A DNA stretch of 64,000 bases, taken from assembly GCA_009731375.1 (NCBI GenBank), contig BJOX01000244.1:528161-592160 (forward strand), in the 5' to 3' direction. Every line of letters starts with the position of its first letter. Position 1 is the first letter of the stretch. This DNA is from Paulinella micropora. Its lineage: Eukaryota > Cercozoa > Imbricatea > Euglyphida. Under the pieces are notes generated by a model. It was not told where the DNA came from and ran no database searches. It saw only the letters and a program-made list of their open reading frames with translations. A program made the translations under genes and the position numbers. Positions 1-10,782 of this stretch are shown here, in pieces.

Positions 1-278
1 GTAGCACTGGGCCCGCGCGTTGCCTTGCTCAGCCGCCCGCCTCTTTCGAGCAATCTCTTTGGCGTGCCGTTTTGAAACTGTTTTACGTGGATTTTGCATA
101 CACTCCTTTTTTTTGTTTGGTTATCTTACTATTGGCCCCCGCTTCTTCACCATTTTATATCCCCCCGGGGAGGGGAAAGACACAACCGTGCAGCCCCGCC
201 CTCTTCCCCCCTTTCCTTTGCTGCGGGCGTAGGCCAAGAAGCAGTTGCTTGCGAGGCGGCCCCTGGGGTACTAGATGC

Positions 279-888
279 TCACATACCATACAACATCGAT
301 TTTGACAGCTGCAGGTTCAGCGTGGGCAGGCGCGACTCGAGGTCGGCCGACGTCATTCCTGTATACGCGAGGCGCAGGGTCTCGAGATTGCGGAGCGTCA
401 CTCGGGACAGGAAATGACACGCTTGATTTAGCATGCTTTCTGTGCCGGCTCTTATGCTCAGGTCATATAGCAGGCAGGTAGGGGGATTGAGTGGGCCGCG
501 GGCTTCGACGCACAGGTTCCACAAAAGCCCGGATTCTTTGTTTTCGGGGGTGACGACTAGCGAGCAAAAGCGCAGTTCTAGTTGCTCTTGCAAGCTTCTG
601 AGCGGCCAGGGCTCCTTAAACTTCACTGGTGTTTTGTCTAAGACGAGTTCTGCGGTGCCGGTAGGGGGCCGAGGGACTGGTGTTTTCTAGCAGAGGGTAT
701 AACTGCGACAGTGCCCAGCTCCTGTCGAGTTGCAGCTTTGTGCCACAGACCTTGTGCAACGCCTCTACATCAGCTTGCCTGTAAAGGTATTTGGCTACCA
801 CTTGCCAAATAGCGGCTGGCATGTGCCAGCTCTTTGCCACTTTCCGGACAGTGCTGCTGTCGCATGACTTTAGAACGCAGAGCTTCAA
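279..888 (-). pseudogene. LRR/F-box-like protein, frameshifted
   Basis: Two minus-strand reading frames abut. The upstream one (888 down to about 680) has a short helical N-terminus followed by a stretch rich in W, L and A that resembles the F-box-like start of the intact gene at 25738-26754. The downstream one (about 665 down to 279) ends in leucine-spaced segments (LSRVTLRNLETLRLAY and similar) typical of a leucine-rich repeat. They join by a one-base shift near the G run at 664-668, so this is either a decayed gene or a homopolymer error. No ATG is seen for the upstream part; it opens with TTG in the sequence shown. Such proteins usually recruit substrates to SCF ubiquitin ligases, but that role is inferred from family only. 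The N-terminal resemblance is weak. Confidence 0.5.
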
Positions 889-2424
889 CCTCGTAACTAC
901 TTAGGCTGCCCTCGGCCCGCACCGAAGATCAAAACCTTGTCAAGGATTTCTTTTTATTAATTCCTTTTACATTTCTTAGTGCGCCCCTGCCCTCCCGATT
1001 CTCAGACAGTGAGAAAGGGGCGAATAGAAGCACATCCCCCTTCTCCCCCTTTCCTTTCCTCCCTCCCCCCGTCTGTTCCCTTTGTTGTCGGGCAAAAATT
1101 TTTTTTTCCTCGTTTTATATTTTTCTGACTTTGCGCACGGTGGTCAAGCCATGGCACGGACAGGACGCTGTTGGGGTAGTGAGGCCCTTGTCCTCCTGGC
1201 ACATTGACCACCGCCCATCCATTCGCCGCAGGGTCGTGCTGGAGCACGGTGCTCTGCTCCTAGTTTTCAGTGCCCAAGTGTACGACGTCGAGCTTTAATT
1301 CAGCGTCAATTCTCTCCATCTCCTCATTCTCAATGTCAAGTGTAAGACTTTGTCGAGTTTTAATTCAGCGTGGACTTTTCTTGCACTTTCTTGGCGCCCA
1401 CTCCCCCTGTCCCTCACCTTTCCCTCTCCCTCTCTTGGTTCTCAGTGCCAAGATTAAAACCTTGTCAGGGATTTTTTTAATTTTTTTTGTACATTTCTTA
1501 GCGCGCCCCTGCCCTCCCCTCCCGCTCCCGCTCCCGATTCTCAGACAGTGAGAAAGGAGCAGGGGGGGGAGCACACCCCGCCCCCTTCTTCCTCCCTTCC
1601 TCTTCCCCCCCCCCCCTTCTTTCCCCCCGTCTGTTCCCTTTGTTGTCGGGCAAAAAAAGTTTTTTTCCTCTTTTCATATTTTTCTGACCTTGCGCACGGT
1701 GGCTGAGCTGCGGCACGGACAGGACGCCATCGGGGTAGTGAGGCCTTTGTCCTCCTGGCACATTGACCACGGGACAGTACCATCCGCCGCAGGTTCGTGC
1801 TGGAGCGCAGTGCTCCGCTTCTAGTTTTCAGTGCCCAAGTGTAAGGCCGTCGAGCTTTAATTCAGCGTTAAATTTTCTCTATTTCCTAATTCTCAGTGTC
1901 AAATATAAGACCTTGTCGAGTTTTAATTAAAAAAGACTTTTCTTGCACTTTCCTGGCGCCCTACTCCCCCCCCCCCCCCCCCCTTCTTTTTTCCCCCCCC
2001 CCCCCCCCCNNNNNNNNNNGCAAAACAAAGTTTTCTTTTCCTTTTTTCATATTCCCGCGGATCTTGCGCACGGTGCCCGAGCCATGGCACGGACAGGACG
2101 CCGTCGGGGCCGGCCGGGGCCCATGTTTTCCTGGCACATTGACCACTGCCCATCCATTCATTCGCCGCAGGGTCGTGCTGGGGCACGGTGCTCCGCTCCT
2201 AGTTTTCAGTGCTAAGATTAAAACTTTGTCAGAGATTTTTTTATTTTTGTACATTTCTTAGAGCGCCCCTGCCCTCCCCTTCTTCACCCCGCCCCCCCCC
2301 TGTACACGTTCTCAGTGCCAAGATTACAATTTTTTCTCGCATGATATTTTCTTGTACACCGGCGAAGCGCGCCCCTACCCTCCTCTTTCCCTCTAGCTCC
2401 CGATCCTCAGACGGGGGGGAGGGC
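889..2424. repeat. Intergenic tract of degenerate repeat modules
   Basis: I see no gene here. The tract holds diverged copies of modules found across the first 18 kb: a half-unit beginning CAGTGCCAAGATTAAAACC (near 1441 and 2208), a half-unit beginning CAGTGCCCAAGTGTA with GTCGAGCTTTAATTCAGCGT (near 1269 and 1829), and a block ending CATTGACCACCGCCCATCC (near 1200, a variant near 1760, another near 2140). Long pyrimidine runs separate them, and a 10-N gap at 2010-2019 sits next to a C run. Minus-strand ORFs rich in R, G and K are shadows of these runs. Confidence 0.75.
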
Positions 2425-2640
2425 GCAGAAGCTGCAAAAGAAATAAATACATGCAACGCCTCCACAGGTCGGCCTCCCTCCTTTCATATCCCCGCGGAAC
2501 TTGCGCACGGTGGCTGCGCTATGGCACGGACAGGAAGCCGTCGGGGTAAGTGAAGGGGCTCTTGTCCCCCTGGCACATTGACCACCGCCCATCCATTCGC
2601 CGCAGGTCGTGCTGGAGCACGGTGCTCTGCTCCTAGTTTT
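2425..2640 (+). repeat. Module D, copy 1
   Basis: A block of about 215 bp starting GCGCAGAAGCTGCAAAAGAA, passing through CTTGCGCACGGTGGCTGCGC and GGCACATTGACCACCGCCC, and ending GCTCTGCTCCTAGTTTT. Close copies are at 8088-8308 and 11546-11764. In all three it lies directly in front of the left inverted repeat of a composite unit, so it behaves as part of a larger mobile or duplicated cassette. No coding capacity is evident. Confidence 0.8.
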
Positions 2641-4693
2641 CAGTGCCAGAGCGTAAGACCGTCGAGCTTTGATTCAGCGTAAATTACTTTTTCCTGGCGC
2701 GGCCTCTGCCCTTTCTTTCTCCCTCTTTTGGGGTCTCAGTGCTAAGATTGAAATCTTGTCAGTAAAACTTTTTATTAAATTTTTGTACACCGGCGAAGCG
2801 CGCCCCCTGCTCCTCCTTCCCTGCCTCTCCCCTCTGCAAGGATATGCGGAAATATCTGCGGGAATATGAAAAGTGGAAAGCAACAATTTTTTTGGGACGC
2901 ATTTGCACGCGCAAACAAGGGACGAGGGGAGGGGGGGAGGAATAAGCAAAGGACAAATGTGAGAAGGGCGACGAAGGTGAGAGGGGAGACGAGAGGTGAG
3001 AGGGGCGACGAAAGTGAGAGGGGAGACGAAAGTGAGAGGGGAGGGGGAGGACGTCTTCCTCACGGCGGCCCAGCCGAGCGTCTGTGTGTGATTTTTTTTT
3101 GCGCAAGTAGATTTTGGCGCCAAATTGGCGCTTACAGCTGTTTCCCCGGGAAGGCTAAGACGTACTGGCTTTTTCAACCGTATCACGCACCCTACCTCCG
3201 GACGGCACAATTTGGCGCCAGATTTTGCAGGGGCCGTTCCGGAGGCTAGCAGAGAAATCGGACGTTTTCCCGCGGGGAGAAACGGTACGCCTTTTACTCG
3301 CACGAAAATGTTTTTCGGCTCTCTCACCTTCCCTAGAGGCAGGGAGGTGCAGAGCAAAGGGGAGCGGGGCGACGAAGGAGAGAGGGGCGACGAGAGTGAG
3401 AGGGGCGACGAAAGTGAGAGGGGAGACGAGAGGTGAGAGGGGCGACGAAGGTGAGAGGGGCGATGAGAGTGAGAGGGAGGGGGGGGGACGTCTTCCTCAC
3501 GGCGGCGTTGGGTGTGTCTGTGTGTGATTTTTTTTGCGCAAGTAGATTTTGGCGCCAAATTGGCGCTTACGGCTGTTTCCCCGGGAAGGCTAAGACGTAC
3601 TGGCTTTTTCAACCGTATCACGCACCCTACCTCCGGACGGCACAATTTGGCGCCAAATTTTGCAGGGGCCGTTTCGGAGGCTAGCAGAGAAATCGGACGT
3701 TTTCCCGCGGGGAGAAACGGTACGCCTTTTACTCGCACGAAAATGTTTTTCGGCTCTCCCACCTTCCCTAGAGGCAGGGAGGTGCAGAGCAAAGGGGAGC
3801 GGGGCGACGAAGGAGAGAGGGGCGACGAAGGTGAGAGGGGCGACGAAGCTGAGAGGGGCGACAAAGGTGAGAGGGGCGACGAAAGTGAGAGGGGCGACGA
3901 GAGTGAGGGGGGCGACGAGAGTGAGAGGGGCGACGAAAGTGAGAGGGGAGACGAGAGGTGAGAGGGGCAACGAAGGTGAGAGGGGCGATGAGAGTGAGAG
4001 GGAGGGGGGGGACGTCTTCCTCACGGCGGCGTTGGGTGTGTCTGTGTGTGATTTTTTTTTGCGCAAGTAGATTTTGGCGCCAAATTGGCGCTTACGGCTG
4101 TTTCACCGGGAAAGCTAAGACGTACTGGCTTTTTTAACCGTATCACGCACCCTACCTCCGGACGGCACAATTTGGTGCCAATTGAGCCGGCCGTTTCGGA
4201 GGCTAGCAGAGAAATCGGACGTTTTCCCGTGGGCAGAAACCCGCGGGCCTTTTACTCGCATGAAAATGTTTTTCGGCCCTCTCACCTTCCCTAGAGGCAG
4301 GGAGGTGCAGAGCAAAGGTGAGAGGGGCGACAAAGGAGAGAGGGGCGACGAAAGTGAGAGGGGCGACGAGAGTGAGGGGGGAGGGGGAGGACGTCTTCCT
4401 CACGGCGGCCCAGCCGAGCGTCTGTGTGTGTGTTTTTTTTGCGCAAGTAGATTTTGGCGCCAAATCGGCGCTTACGGCTGTTTCCCCGGGAAAGCTAAGA
4501 TGTACTGCCTTTTTCAACCGTATCACGCACCTACCACCGGACGGCACAATTTGGCGCCAAATGACAGGCGGAACTGCCTCTTTCAGCCGTATCACGTCCA
4601 AACTTTGACCATATCGCGCCCCGCGGGACAGTACAAAAAAAAGAGAATTTACGCTGAATTAAAAGCCCGACAAAGTATTACACTTGGCACTGA
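2641..4693. repeat. Inverted-repeat-bounded composite unit, copy 1
   Basis: The left end reads CAGTGCCAGAGCGTAAGACC followed by GTCGAGCTTTGATTCAGCGT. The right end (4645-4693) is its imperfect reverse complement, with ACGCTGAATTAAAAGC and ending TTGGCACTGA. Inside, in order, are a pyrimidine tract, a segment with GATATGCGGAAATATCTGCG, then four rounds of an 18-bp tandem array, an ACGTCTTCCTCACGGCGGC block, a palindromic TTTTGGCGCCAAATTGGCGC site, and a motif ending CAACCGTATCACGC. This is the longest of five copies because its inner module is repeated in tandem. No transposase or other protein gene is visible, so if it is a transposon it is non-autonomous, like a MITE. ORFs rich in GERGDE or SPLS on either strand are translations of the array. 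Confidence 0.75.
3789..4012 (+). repeat. 18-bp minisatellite, GAGAGGGGCGACGAARGT
   Basis: This is the longest run of the unit GAGAGGGGCGACGAARGT, about twelve copies with small changes (GAGAGT, GAAGCT, GACAAA). Shorter runs of the same unit sit in every composite copy, for example at 2955-3048, 3360-3475, 4316-4385, 8815-8855, 12470-12545 and 17490-17545. Because 18 is a multiple of three, the array stays open in several frames, which explains the repetitive ORFs. Confidence 0.85.
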
Positions 4694-4702
4694 ATACTAA
4701 TG

Positions 4703-4875
4703 TGGCACTGAATTTACGCGCAAAGGTTTGGGAAACTTACTCGAAGGTCTACAAGGGGGCTTGCTGGTACGTGCACGAGCTCAAGTCTACAGGTTAGACT
4801 CCAATTAAAAAGCTTTCCCTGCTCCTTGAGCCCCTCTGGGCTCAGGGGACGGGAGGCACAAAACAAATTTAGGCC
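4703..4875 (+). repeat. Module B, copy 1
   Basis: The block starts TGGCACTGAATTTACGCGCA, continues through GGGAAACTTACTCGAAGGTC and GCTTGCTGGTACGTGCACGA, and ends with a short inverted repeat around GAGCCCCTCTGGGCTCAGGG. It follows the right inverted repeat of the composite unit in all five cases (also 7393, 9466, 12800, 17788). It has no evident coding potential. Confidence 0.8.
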
Positions 4876-5069
4876 TCTCCCGAGGGGAAGGGTGCCAAAA
4901 AAAACTTTTTGATGGGTGGAGCACAATTTTGACACGCCTTCCTTTTTCTTGGGAAATACGCACATACTCACATTTGGCGACAAATTTCACGTGCAAATTC
5001 TACTTCAACCCGCCTACGCGGGCTGGAGGGTAGCATGCAGGGCCCGGGGGGGGCCGGGGGGCGGAGCCC

Positions 5070-6198
5070 TCCGGGGCGACTTTGATCTAGATACTCTGCG
5101 CCTGCGGTTTGTGAAAGAAGGTAGCAAATTCGTGCGAGCCAGGCCGTGGCTTTTCAGCGTGCCCTACGACATCTGCTAAGTGGCCATTCGGGACCTGCAA
5201 GCGGCGAGGGCCTCCGCCATCTCAAATCTTAGCCAGAAGGGCAGGTTCTTCCACTGGAAAAGAGTCAACCCGAGGGGCAAGCCCCCCGTGCCCCCCCCCC
5301 CCCCCCCCCTCCTTCCCCCCCCCNNNNNNNNNNCGCGACAGCGGGCTGGAGGGAGGAAGATGTGACGCGTGCTGCCCTTTCTCCCTTCCAGCTGCCTGCC
5401 GGTCTCTGGAGGGGTTCACCTCTTTAAGATTTCAATCCAATCCGAAAGACCGCACAAGCGCCTTTGTAGAATTCTGAACCAGGCTGGTGGCAAGGCTATG
5501 TCCCGCCGGCCGAGCTCCTGCTGCATCGCGCGGACCGCTGCAACCTTGTGTTAGGCCTGCGCGGCGGGCAGTGGCCTTGCTGCGGGGCCTGCGGCTGCAG
5601 AAACTCCAGGTGGAAATTGGCGCACGCTTCGTTCACTACCTGCGGCGGCTAGAGCTGACGGGGATAAACGTGATCAACGAGGAGGGGCTAGCCTGCGTGC
5701 TGCAGCTACACCAGCTCGAAAAGCTGGCCCTGTGCTCAGTTGACGCAGGCGTGCCTAGCGGACCTGGGCGCGCTCCGGGCCTGCTACTCGCTGCAGGAGC
5801 TAACGCTTTGCCGGTGTGCCAGCGTGGCCAGCGTGCACGAACTGCAGTACTTGCGTTCCCTCTGTGAGCTGACGCTGCAAGGTTGCGAGCGCCTGGAGAG
5901 CATAGAGCCGCTGCGACACTGCGCGGGGCTGCAAGAGTTGTATCCTGGTCGCTGCTACCGGGGCGGAGAGTGTCGGCGCACTGCGGCACTGCCCCGCGCT
6001 GCGCCAGGTGACGTTCGACTCTTATCCGGGCCTGAACTGGGCAGACCTGACCCCGCTGCTAGCCCCGCCCAGTCTGCGCTGCGTACGTTGCGGGTGACGT
6101 GCTGTCCACAGATCAGGCCGGATGCACTTGCGCAGGCCGCCGCCTCGGCGCAGAGCAGGCTGGAGCTGTGGCACGACGGCGAGCAGCTTAGCTACTAG
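5070..6198 (+). pseudogene. LRR protein gene with several frameshifts
   Basis: Translated pieces in all three frames give consecutive leucine-rich repeats of the cysteine-containing type: LRRLELTGINVINEEGLACV near 5647, LQELTLCRCASVASVHELQY near 5790, LRSLCELTLQGCERLESIEP near 5854, and RHCPALRQVTFDSYPGLNW near 5978. The reading frame changes near 5750, near 5940 and near 6070, then runs to a stop at 6198. Upstream, 5070-5320 is open with shorter pieces and ends in a C run and a 10-N gap (5324-5333). Family knowledge suggests a ligand-binding or F-box/LRR adaptor. The repeated shifts make decay likely, but GC-rich sequencing errors are an alternative. Confidence 0.6.
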
Positions 6199-6823
6199 CG
6201 AGCGCGCGGCAGAAAGACCCCCAGAATCCACTATTTTTTTTATTAATGACAGTGAGCTCAGACTCCAATTTCTTTTTTAATGAAAGGACAGTTGCACACT
6301 CTTCTCGCTAGCATTCTTTCCGGGAGGCGATCAGCTGTTTACTTTGGCGACCGGCCCGCCTAGTGAGTTGGTCAGTTGGGACTCTGCCTTATAACAAGGA
6401 GAGGAGGGGGAGCAGGGCTCCCCCTAAGGCTTCTCTCCCCGCTCCTTCTTAGTGCGCGGTTTTTCTTTCCGCGGGAAAACATTTGATTTCCCCCGAACCC
6501 CGCGGCATCCGCCGCAGGGACGTGCTAGAGCACAGTGCTCCCGCTCATAGTCTTTAGTGCCCAAGTGCAAGACCGTCGAGCTTTAATTCAGCGTATTCTT
6601 TTTTGCACTCCCTTGGCGCGCGAGCAACGCACAGACGGTGCCCGCCAGGGTTGTAACATAGGCTACCGCAGCAACATGACGTGGGCTGGATGCTGCGGCA
6701 GCCCGAGGGCGCCGTTGCAAGTGTCAAGTGTAATGCCTTGTCAAGCTTTAATTAAAAAATTCTTTTTCGTATTTTCTTGGTGCCCACCCTCCCCTGCGCC
6801 TTCCCTCTCCCTCTCCCCGTTCT
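6199..6823. repeat. Intergenic, isolated left-end half-units
   Basis: I found no gene. Near 6545 and 6720 are isolated half-units of the composite family (GTGCCCAAGTGCAAGACCGT and GTGTCAAGTGTAATGCCTTG, each followed by a CTTTAATT box). They face the same way as the left end of the unit at 6824. The remainder is pyrimidine-rich filler. Confidence 0.6.
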
Positions 6824-7383
6824 CAGTGGCAAGTGTACGACTTTGTCGAGTTTTAATTCAGCGTAATTTTTGTTTTGTACTTTCTTGGCGCGCCCTCCTC
6901 CCTCTCCCGCTCCTCCCTGTTCTCAAGTGGGAAGCAAAGACAGATCGTGCTTGTCCCCCCCCCCTGCCTCTTCCCTCTGCAAGATCTGCGGAAATATCTG
7001 CGGGAATATGAAAAGTGGAAAGCAACAATTTTTTTTGGAACGCGTTTGCACGCGCAAACAAGGGATGAGGGGAGGGGGGGGGGGGGAGGAATAAGCAGAG
7101 GGGGGACGAGAGTGAGAGGGGCGACGAGAGTGAGAGGGAGGGCTACAACAGGTCTTCCTCACGGCGGCCCAGCCGAGCGTCTGTGTGGGATTTTCTTTTT
7201 GCGCAAGTAGATTTTGGCGCCAAACTGGCGCTTACGGCCGGTTTCCCCGGGAAACCTTAGACCTACTGCCTTTTTCAGCCGTATCACATCCAAAATTTGA
7301 CCATATCGCGCCCCGTGGGAGAGTACAAAAAAGATCATTTACGCTGAATTAAAAGCTTGACAAAGTATTACACTTGCCACTGA
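6824..7383. repeat. Inverted-repeat-bounded composite unit, copy 2
   Basis: The shortest copy. The left end begins CAGTGGCAAGTGTACGAC and the right end (7337-7383) is the inverted form ending CACTTGCCACTGA. It keeps one GAAATATCTGCGGGAATATG segment, two 18-bp repeats near 7103-7140, one TTTTGGCGCCAAACTGGCGC site and one CCTTTTTCAGCCGTATCAC motif. The single set of modules gives the minimal internal order of the family. Confidence 0.75.
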
Positions 7384-7392
7384 ATAACAATA

Positions 7393-8012
7393 TGGCACTG
7401 AATTTACGCGCAAAGGTTTGGGAAACTTACTCGAAAGTCTACAAGGGGGCTTGCTGGTACGTGCACGGGCTCAAGTCTACAGATTAAACTCAAATTAAAA
7501 AGCTTTCTCTGCTCCTTGAGCCCCCTGGGCTCAGGGGACGGGAGGCACCAAACAAATTTAAAGGAGAGAAAGGAGAGGGAAAGGGAGGGCAGGGGCACCA
7601 AGAATTTGCAAGATTCTTTTTACTAAAGCTCGACAAAAATGGGAACGGGGGAGGGGGGGGGGTGACCGGCATTGGGGGGCTTAGTTAAGGCGTTTCATGC
7701 ATTTTCTTTTAGCTTCTGCGCTCTTCCCCTCCCCCTTTGCCCTTCCCCTGTTCTTTGAGCCCCCCGGGCTCAGGGGGCTCAAGGAGAGGGAAGAGGAAGA
7801 AAAGGAGGGGGGGGCGCCCCCCCCCGGGTCGTGTCTCGACCACAAACTCCGTTAAGTCATGCGACGAGTGACTTCTCCAATGAGGCGGCGCACTCTCTGA
7901 GACAGAAAAAAGACGTTTTTGCGAAGGAAAGAAAGCGCGCTGTCCGTCGTACTCGTGCTTTAGCGATAATGCCTTGTCGAGCTTTAACTCAGCGTAAGTT
8001 CGTACATTCTTA
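7393..8012 (+). repeat. Modules B and C in series, with a strong hairpin
   Basis: Module B (7393-7570) is followed by a purine-rich spacer and a hairpin at 7755-7782: a 10-bp stem, TTGAGCCCCC against GGGGGCTCAA, around an 8-nt loop. Module C (7827-8012) starts GTGTCTCGACCACAAACTCC, includes ACTTCTCCAATGAGGCGGCG and ends in TTTAACTCAGCGTAAGTTCG. The hairpin recurs at 10371-10398, 12939-12966 and 18143-18170, always before module C. A transcription terminator or mRNA 3'-end signal is possible but unproven. Confidence 0.75.
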
Positions 8013-8087
8013 GCGCCCCCTCCCCTCTCCCCTCCCCTGAGCCCAGGGGGCTCAAGGAGCAAAGAGGTGAAGAGGGAAGGGTGCATG

Positions 8088-8308
8088 GCGCAGAAGCTGC
8101 AAAAGAAATAAATACCTGCAACGCCTCCACTAACCCCCTCCCTCCTTTCATATTCCCGCGGACCTTGCGCACGGTGGCTGCGCTATGGCACGGGCAGGGA
8201 AGCCGTCGGGGTAAGTGAAGGGGCTCTTATCCCCTGACACATTGACCACCGCCCATCCATTCATTCGCCGCAGGTCGTGCTGGAGCACGGTGCTCTGCTC
8301 CTAGTTTT
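8088..8308 (+). repeat. Module D, copy 2
   Basis: Near-identical to 2425-2640, from GCGCAGAAGCTGCAAAAGAA through CTTGCGCACGGTGGCTGCGC to GCTCTGCTCCTAGTTTT. It abuts the left end of composite copy 3. Confidence 0.8.
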
Positions 8309-9457
8309 CAGTGCCAGAGCGTAAGACCGTCGAGCTTTAATTCAGCGTAAATTACGTTTTCCTGGCGCGGCCTCTGCCCTTTCCCTCTCCCTCTTTTGGG
8401 GTCTCAGTGCCAAGATTGAAATCTTGTCAGTAAAACTTATTAAATTTTTGTAAATTTTTAGCGCGCCCCTTCCCTTTGCCCTCTTCCTCTCTTAGTTTTC
8501 AGTGCCGAAGATTAAAACTTTGTCAAGTATTTCGTTTTTTTTATTCTTTTACATTCTTAGCGCTCCCCCTCCCTCTTTTCATATTTTTCTGAGCTTGAGA
8601 CGTTTTCCTCACGGCGGCCCAGCCGAGCGTCTGTGTGGGATTTCTTTTTGCGTAAGTAGACTTTGGCGCCACAGGGGCCGTTCCGGAGATAGCAGAGAAA
8701 TCGGACGTTTTCCCGCGGGGGGGGGGGGGAAACGGTACGCCTTTTACTCACACGAAAATGTTTTCGGCCCTCTCACCTTCCCTAGAGGCAGGGAGGTGCA
8801 GAGCAAAGGGGAGCGGGGCGACAAAGGTGAGAGGGGCGACGAGAGTGAGAGGGAGGGGAGGACGTCTTCCTCACGGCGGCGTTGCGGCGTCTGTGTGGGA
8901 TTTTCTTTTTGCGCAAGTAGATTTTGGCGCCAAATTGGCGCCTACGGCCGCTTTCCCGGGAAACCTTAGGCGTACTGCTTTTTTCAACCGTATCATGCAC
9001 CCTACCTCCGAACGGCACAATTTGGCGCCAAATTCTGCAGGGGCCGTTCCGGAGGCTAGCAGAAAAATCGGACGTTTTCCCGCGGGGAGAAACCCGCGGG
9101 CCTTTTACTCACACGAAAATGTTTTTCTGCCCTCTCACCTTCCCTAGAGGCAGGGAGGTGCAGAGCAAAGGGGAGCGGGGCGACGAAAATGAGAGGGGCG
9201 ACGAGAGTGAGAGGGAGGGGGGGGGGACGTCTTCCTCACGGCGGCGTTGGGGCGTTTGTGTGGGATTTTCTTTTTGCGCAAGTAGATTTTGGCGCCAAAT
9301 CGGCGCTTACGGCTGTTTGCCCGGGAAGTCTCAGACGTACTGCCTTCTTCAACCGTATCACGTCCAAAATTTGACCATATTGCGCCCCGTGGGAGAGTAC
9401 AAAAAAGAGCATTTACGCTGAATTAAAAGCTCGACAAAGTATTACACTTGCCACTGA
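8309..9457. repeat. Inverted-repeat-bounded composite unit, copy 3
   Basis: The left end starts CAGTGCCAGAGCGTAAGACC and the right end (9411-9457) is the inverted form ending TTGCCACTGA. It carries three rounds of the inner module. The first, near 8600-8700, is deleted between the GGCGCC site and the AGGGGCCGTTCCGGAG box. The pieces are otherwise in the same order as in copy 1. Confidence 0.75.
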
Positions 9458-9465
9458 ATAATAAT

Positions 9466-9748
9466 ATGGCACTGAATTTACGCGCAAAGGTTTGGGAAAC
9501 TTACTCGAAAGTCTACAAGGGGGCTTGCTGGTACGTGCACAGGCTCAAGTCTACAGGTTAGACTCAAATTAAAAAGCTTTCTCTGCTCCTTGAGCCCCCT
9601 GGGCTCAGGGGACGGGAGGCACCAAACAAATTTAAAGGAGAGAAAGCAGAGGGAGAAGGAGGGCAGGGGCACCAAGAAATTACAAGATTTTTTTTTACTA
9701 AAGCTCGACAAAAATGGGAAGGGGGGGCAGGGGGGGGGGGGGGGGCCC
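9466..9748 (+). repeat. Module B, copy 3, running into a gap
   Basis: Module B from TGGCACTGAATTTACGCGCA to about 9635, then a purine-rich stretch and GCTCGACAAAAATGGGAA, ending in a G run against the large gap. The same GCTCGACAAAAATGGGAA sequence occurs at 7630 and 18022, so the missing part probably holds the module B to C spacer. Confidence 0.75.
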
Positions 9749-10231
9749 NNNNNNNNNNNNNNNNNNNNNNNNNNNNNNNNNNNNNNNNNNNNNNNNNNNN
9801 NNNNNNNNNNNNNNNNNNNNNNNNNNNNNNNNNNNNNNNNNNNNNNNNNNNNNNNNNNNNNNNNNNNNNNNNNNNNNNNNNNNNNNNNNNNNNNNNNNNN
9901 NNNNNNNNNNNNNNNNNNNNNNNNNNNNNNNNNNNNNNNNNNNNNNNNNNNNNNNNNNNNNNNNNNNNNNNNNNNNNNNNNNNNNNNNNNNNNNNNNNNN
10001 NNNNNNNNNNNNNNNNNNNNNNNNNNNNNNNNNNNNNNNNNNNNNNNNNNNNNNNNNNNNNNNNNNNNNNNNNNNNNNNNNNNNNNNNNNNNNNNNNNNN
10101 NNNNNNNNNNNNNNNNNNNNNNNNNNNNNNNNNNNNNNNNNNNNNNNNNNNNNNNNNNNNNNNNNNNNNNNNNNNNNNNNNNNNNNNNNNNNNNNNNNNN
10201 NNNNNNNNNNNNNNNNNNNNNNNNNNNNNNN
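9749..10231. other. Assembly gap (483 N)
   Basis: Unknown sequence flanked by G runs on both sides (9720-9746 and 10232-10247). ORFs that cross it are not evidence of a gene. Confidence 0.99.
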
Positions 10232-10253
10232 GGGGGGGGGGGGGGGGCAAAAA

Positions 10254-10645
10254 AAAGGGGGGGGGGGGGGGGGGGGGGGGGGGTGTGACCGGCAGTGGGG
10301 GGCTTAGTTGAGGCGTTTCATGCATTTTTCTTTTAGCTCTTCCCCTCCCCCTTTGCCCTTCTCCTGTTCTTTGAGCCCCCCGGGCTCAGGGGGCTCAAGG
10401 AGAGGGAAGAGGAAAAAAAGGGGGGGGGGCGCCCCCCACCCCGGGGTCGTGTCTCGACCACAAGCTCCGTTAAAGTCATACAACGAGTGACTTCTCCAAT
10501 GAGGCGGCGCACTCTCTGAGACAGAAAAAAGACGTTTTTGTGGAAGGAAAAAAAGCGCGCTGTCTGTCGTACTCGTGCTTTAGCGATAATGCCTTGTCGA
10601 GCTTTAACTCAGCGTAAGTTCGTACATTCTTAGCGCCCCTCCCCT
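10254..10645 (+). repeat. Spacer, hairpin and module C, copy 2
   Basis: After a second G run comes the spacer with GGCTTAGTTGAGGCGTTTCA, the hairpin at 10371-10398 (same 10-bp stem as at 7755), a G-run/C-run dyad near 10425-10440 and module C from about 10448. The order matches 7600-8012. Confidence 0.75.
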
Positions 10646-10659
10646 CTCCCCTCCCCTTG

Positions 10660-10782
10660 GTAGAGGCACGCTGGCTCCGGGAGTTGACTCCTTATACCAA
10701 TATCAACAACAAGGGGATGGAATGCTTGCACCAGATAGCCCCTGCTGGACCTCTTGCGGAAAAGCTCGACACTCAAGAGTAA
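10660..10782 (+). pseudogene. C-terminal fragment of an LRR-type gene
   Basis: A 40-codon open stretch reads VEARWLRELTPYTNINNKGM, then a tail with LHQIAPAGPLAEKL, and stops with TAA at 10780. The spacing (LRELTPYTNINNKGMECL) resembles the repeat LELTGINVINEEGLACVL of the gene at 5070-6198. There is no upstream coding sequence: module C ends within about 20 bp. It looks like a 3' remnant left after rearrangement. Confidence 0.4.

Noticed and set aside
3360-4385. CRISPR-like appearance of regularly spaced repeats
   Set aside because: The 18-bp units are contiguous with no unique spacers, and the larger modules are about 430 bp apart in a eukaryotic setting.
2674-4700. Long ORFs rich in GERGDE, ERGDES or SPLSPSS on both strands
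   Set aside because: They translate the 18-bp array, which stays open in several frames because its length is a multiple of three. Similar ORFs appear wherever the array occurs, with no conserved start.
9564-10325. ORFs spanning the N gap at 9749-10231
   Set aside because: Most of the residues are unknown and the ends are poly-glycine or poly-proline from G/C runs. The same applies to ORFs across 20436-21018 and 41381-42327.
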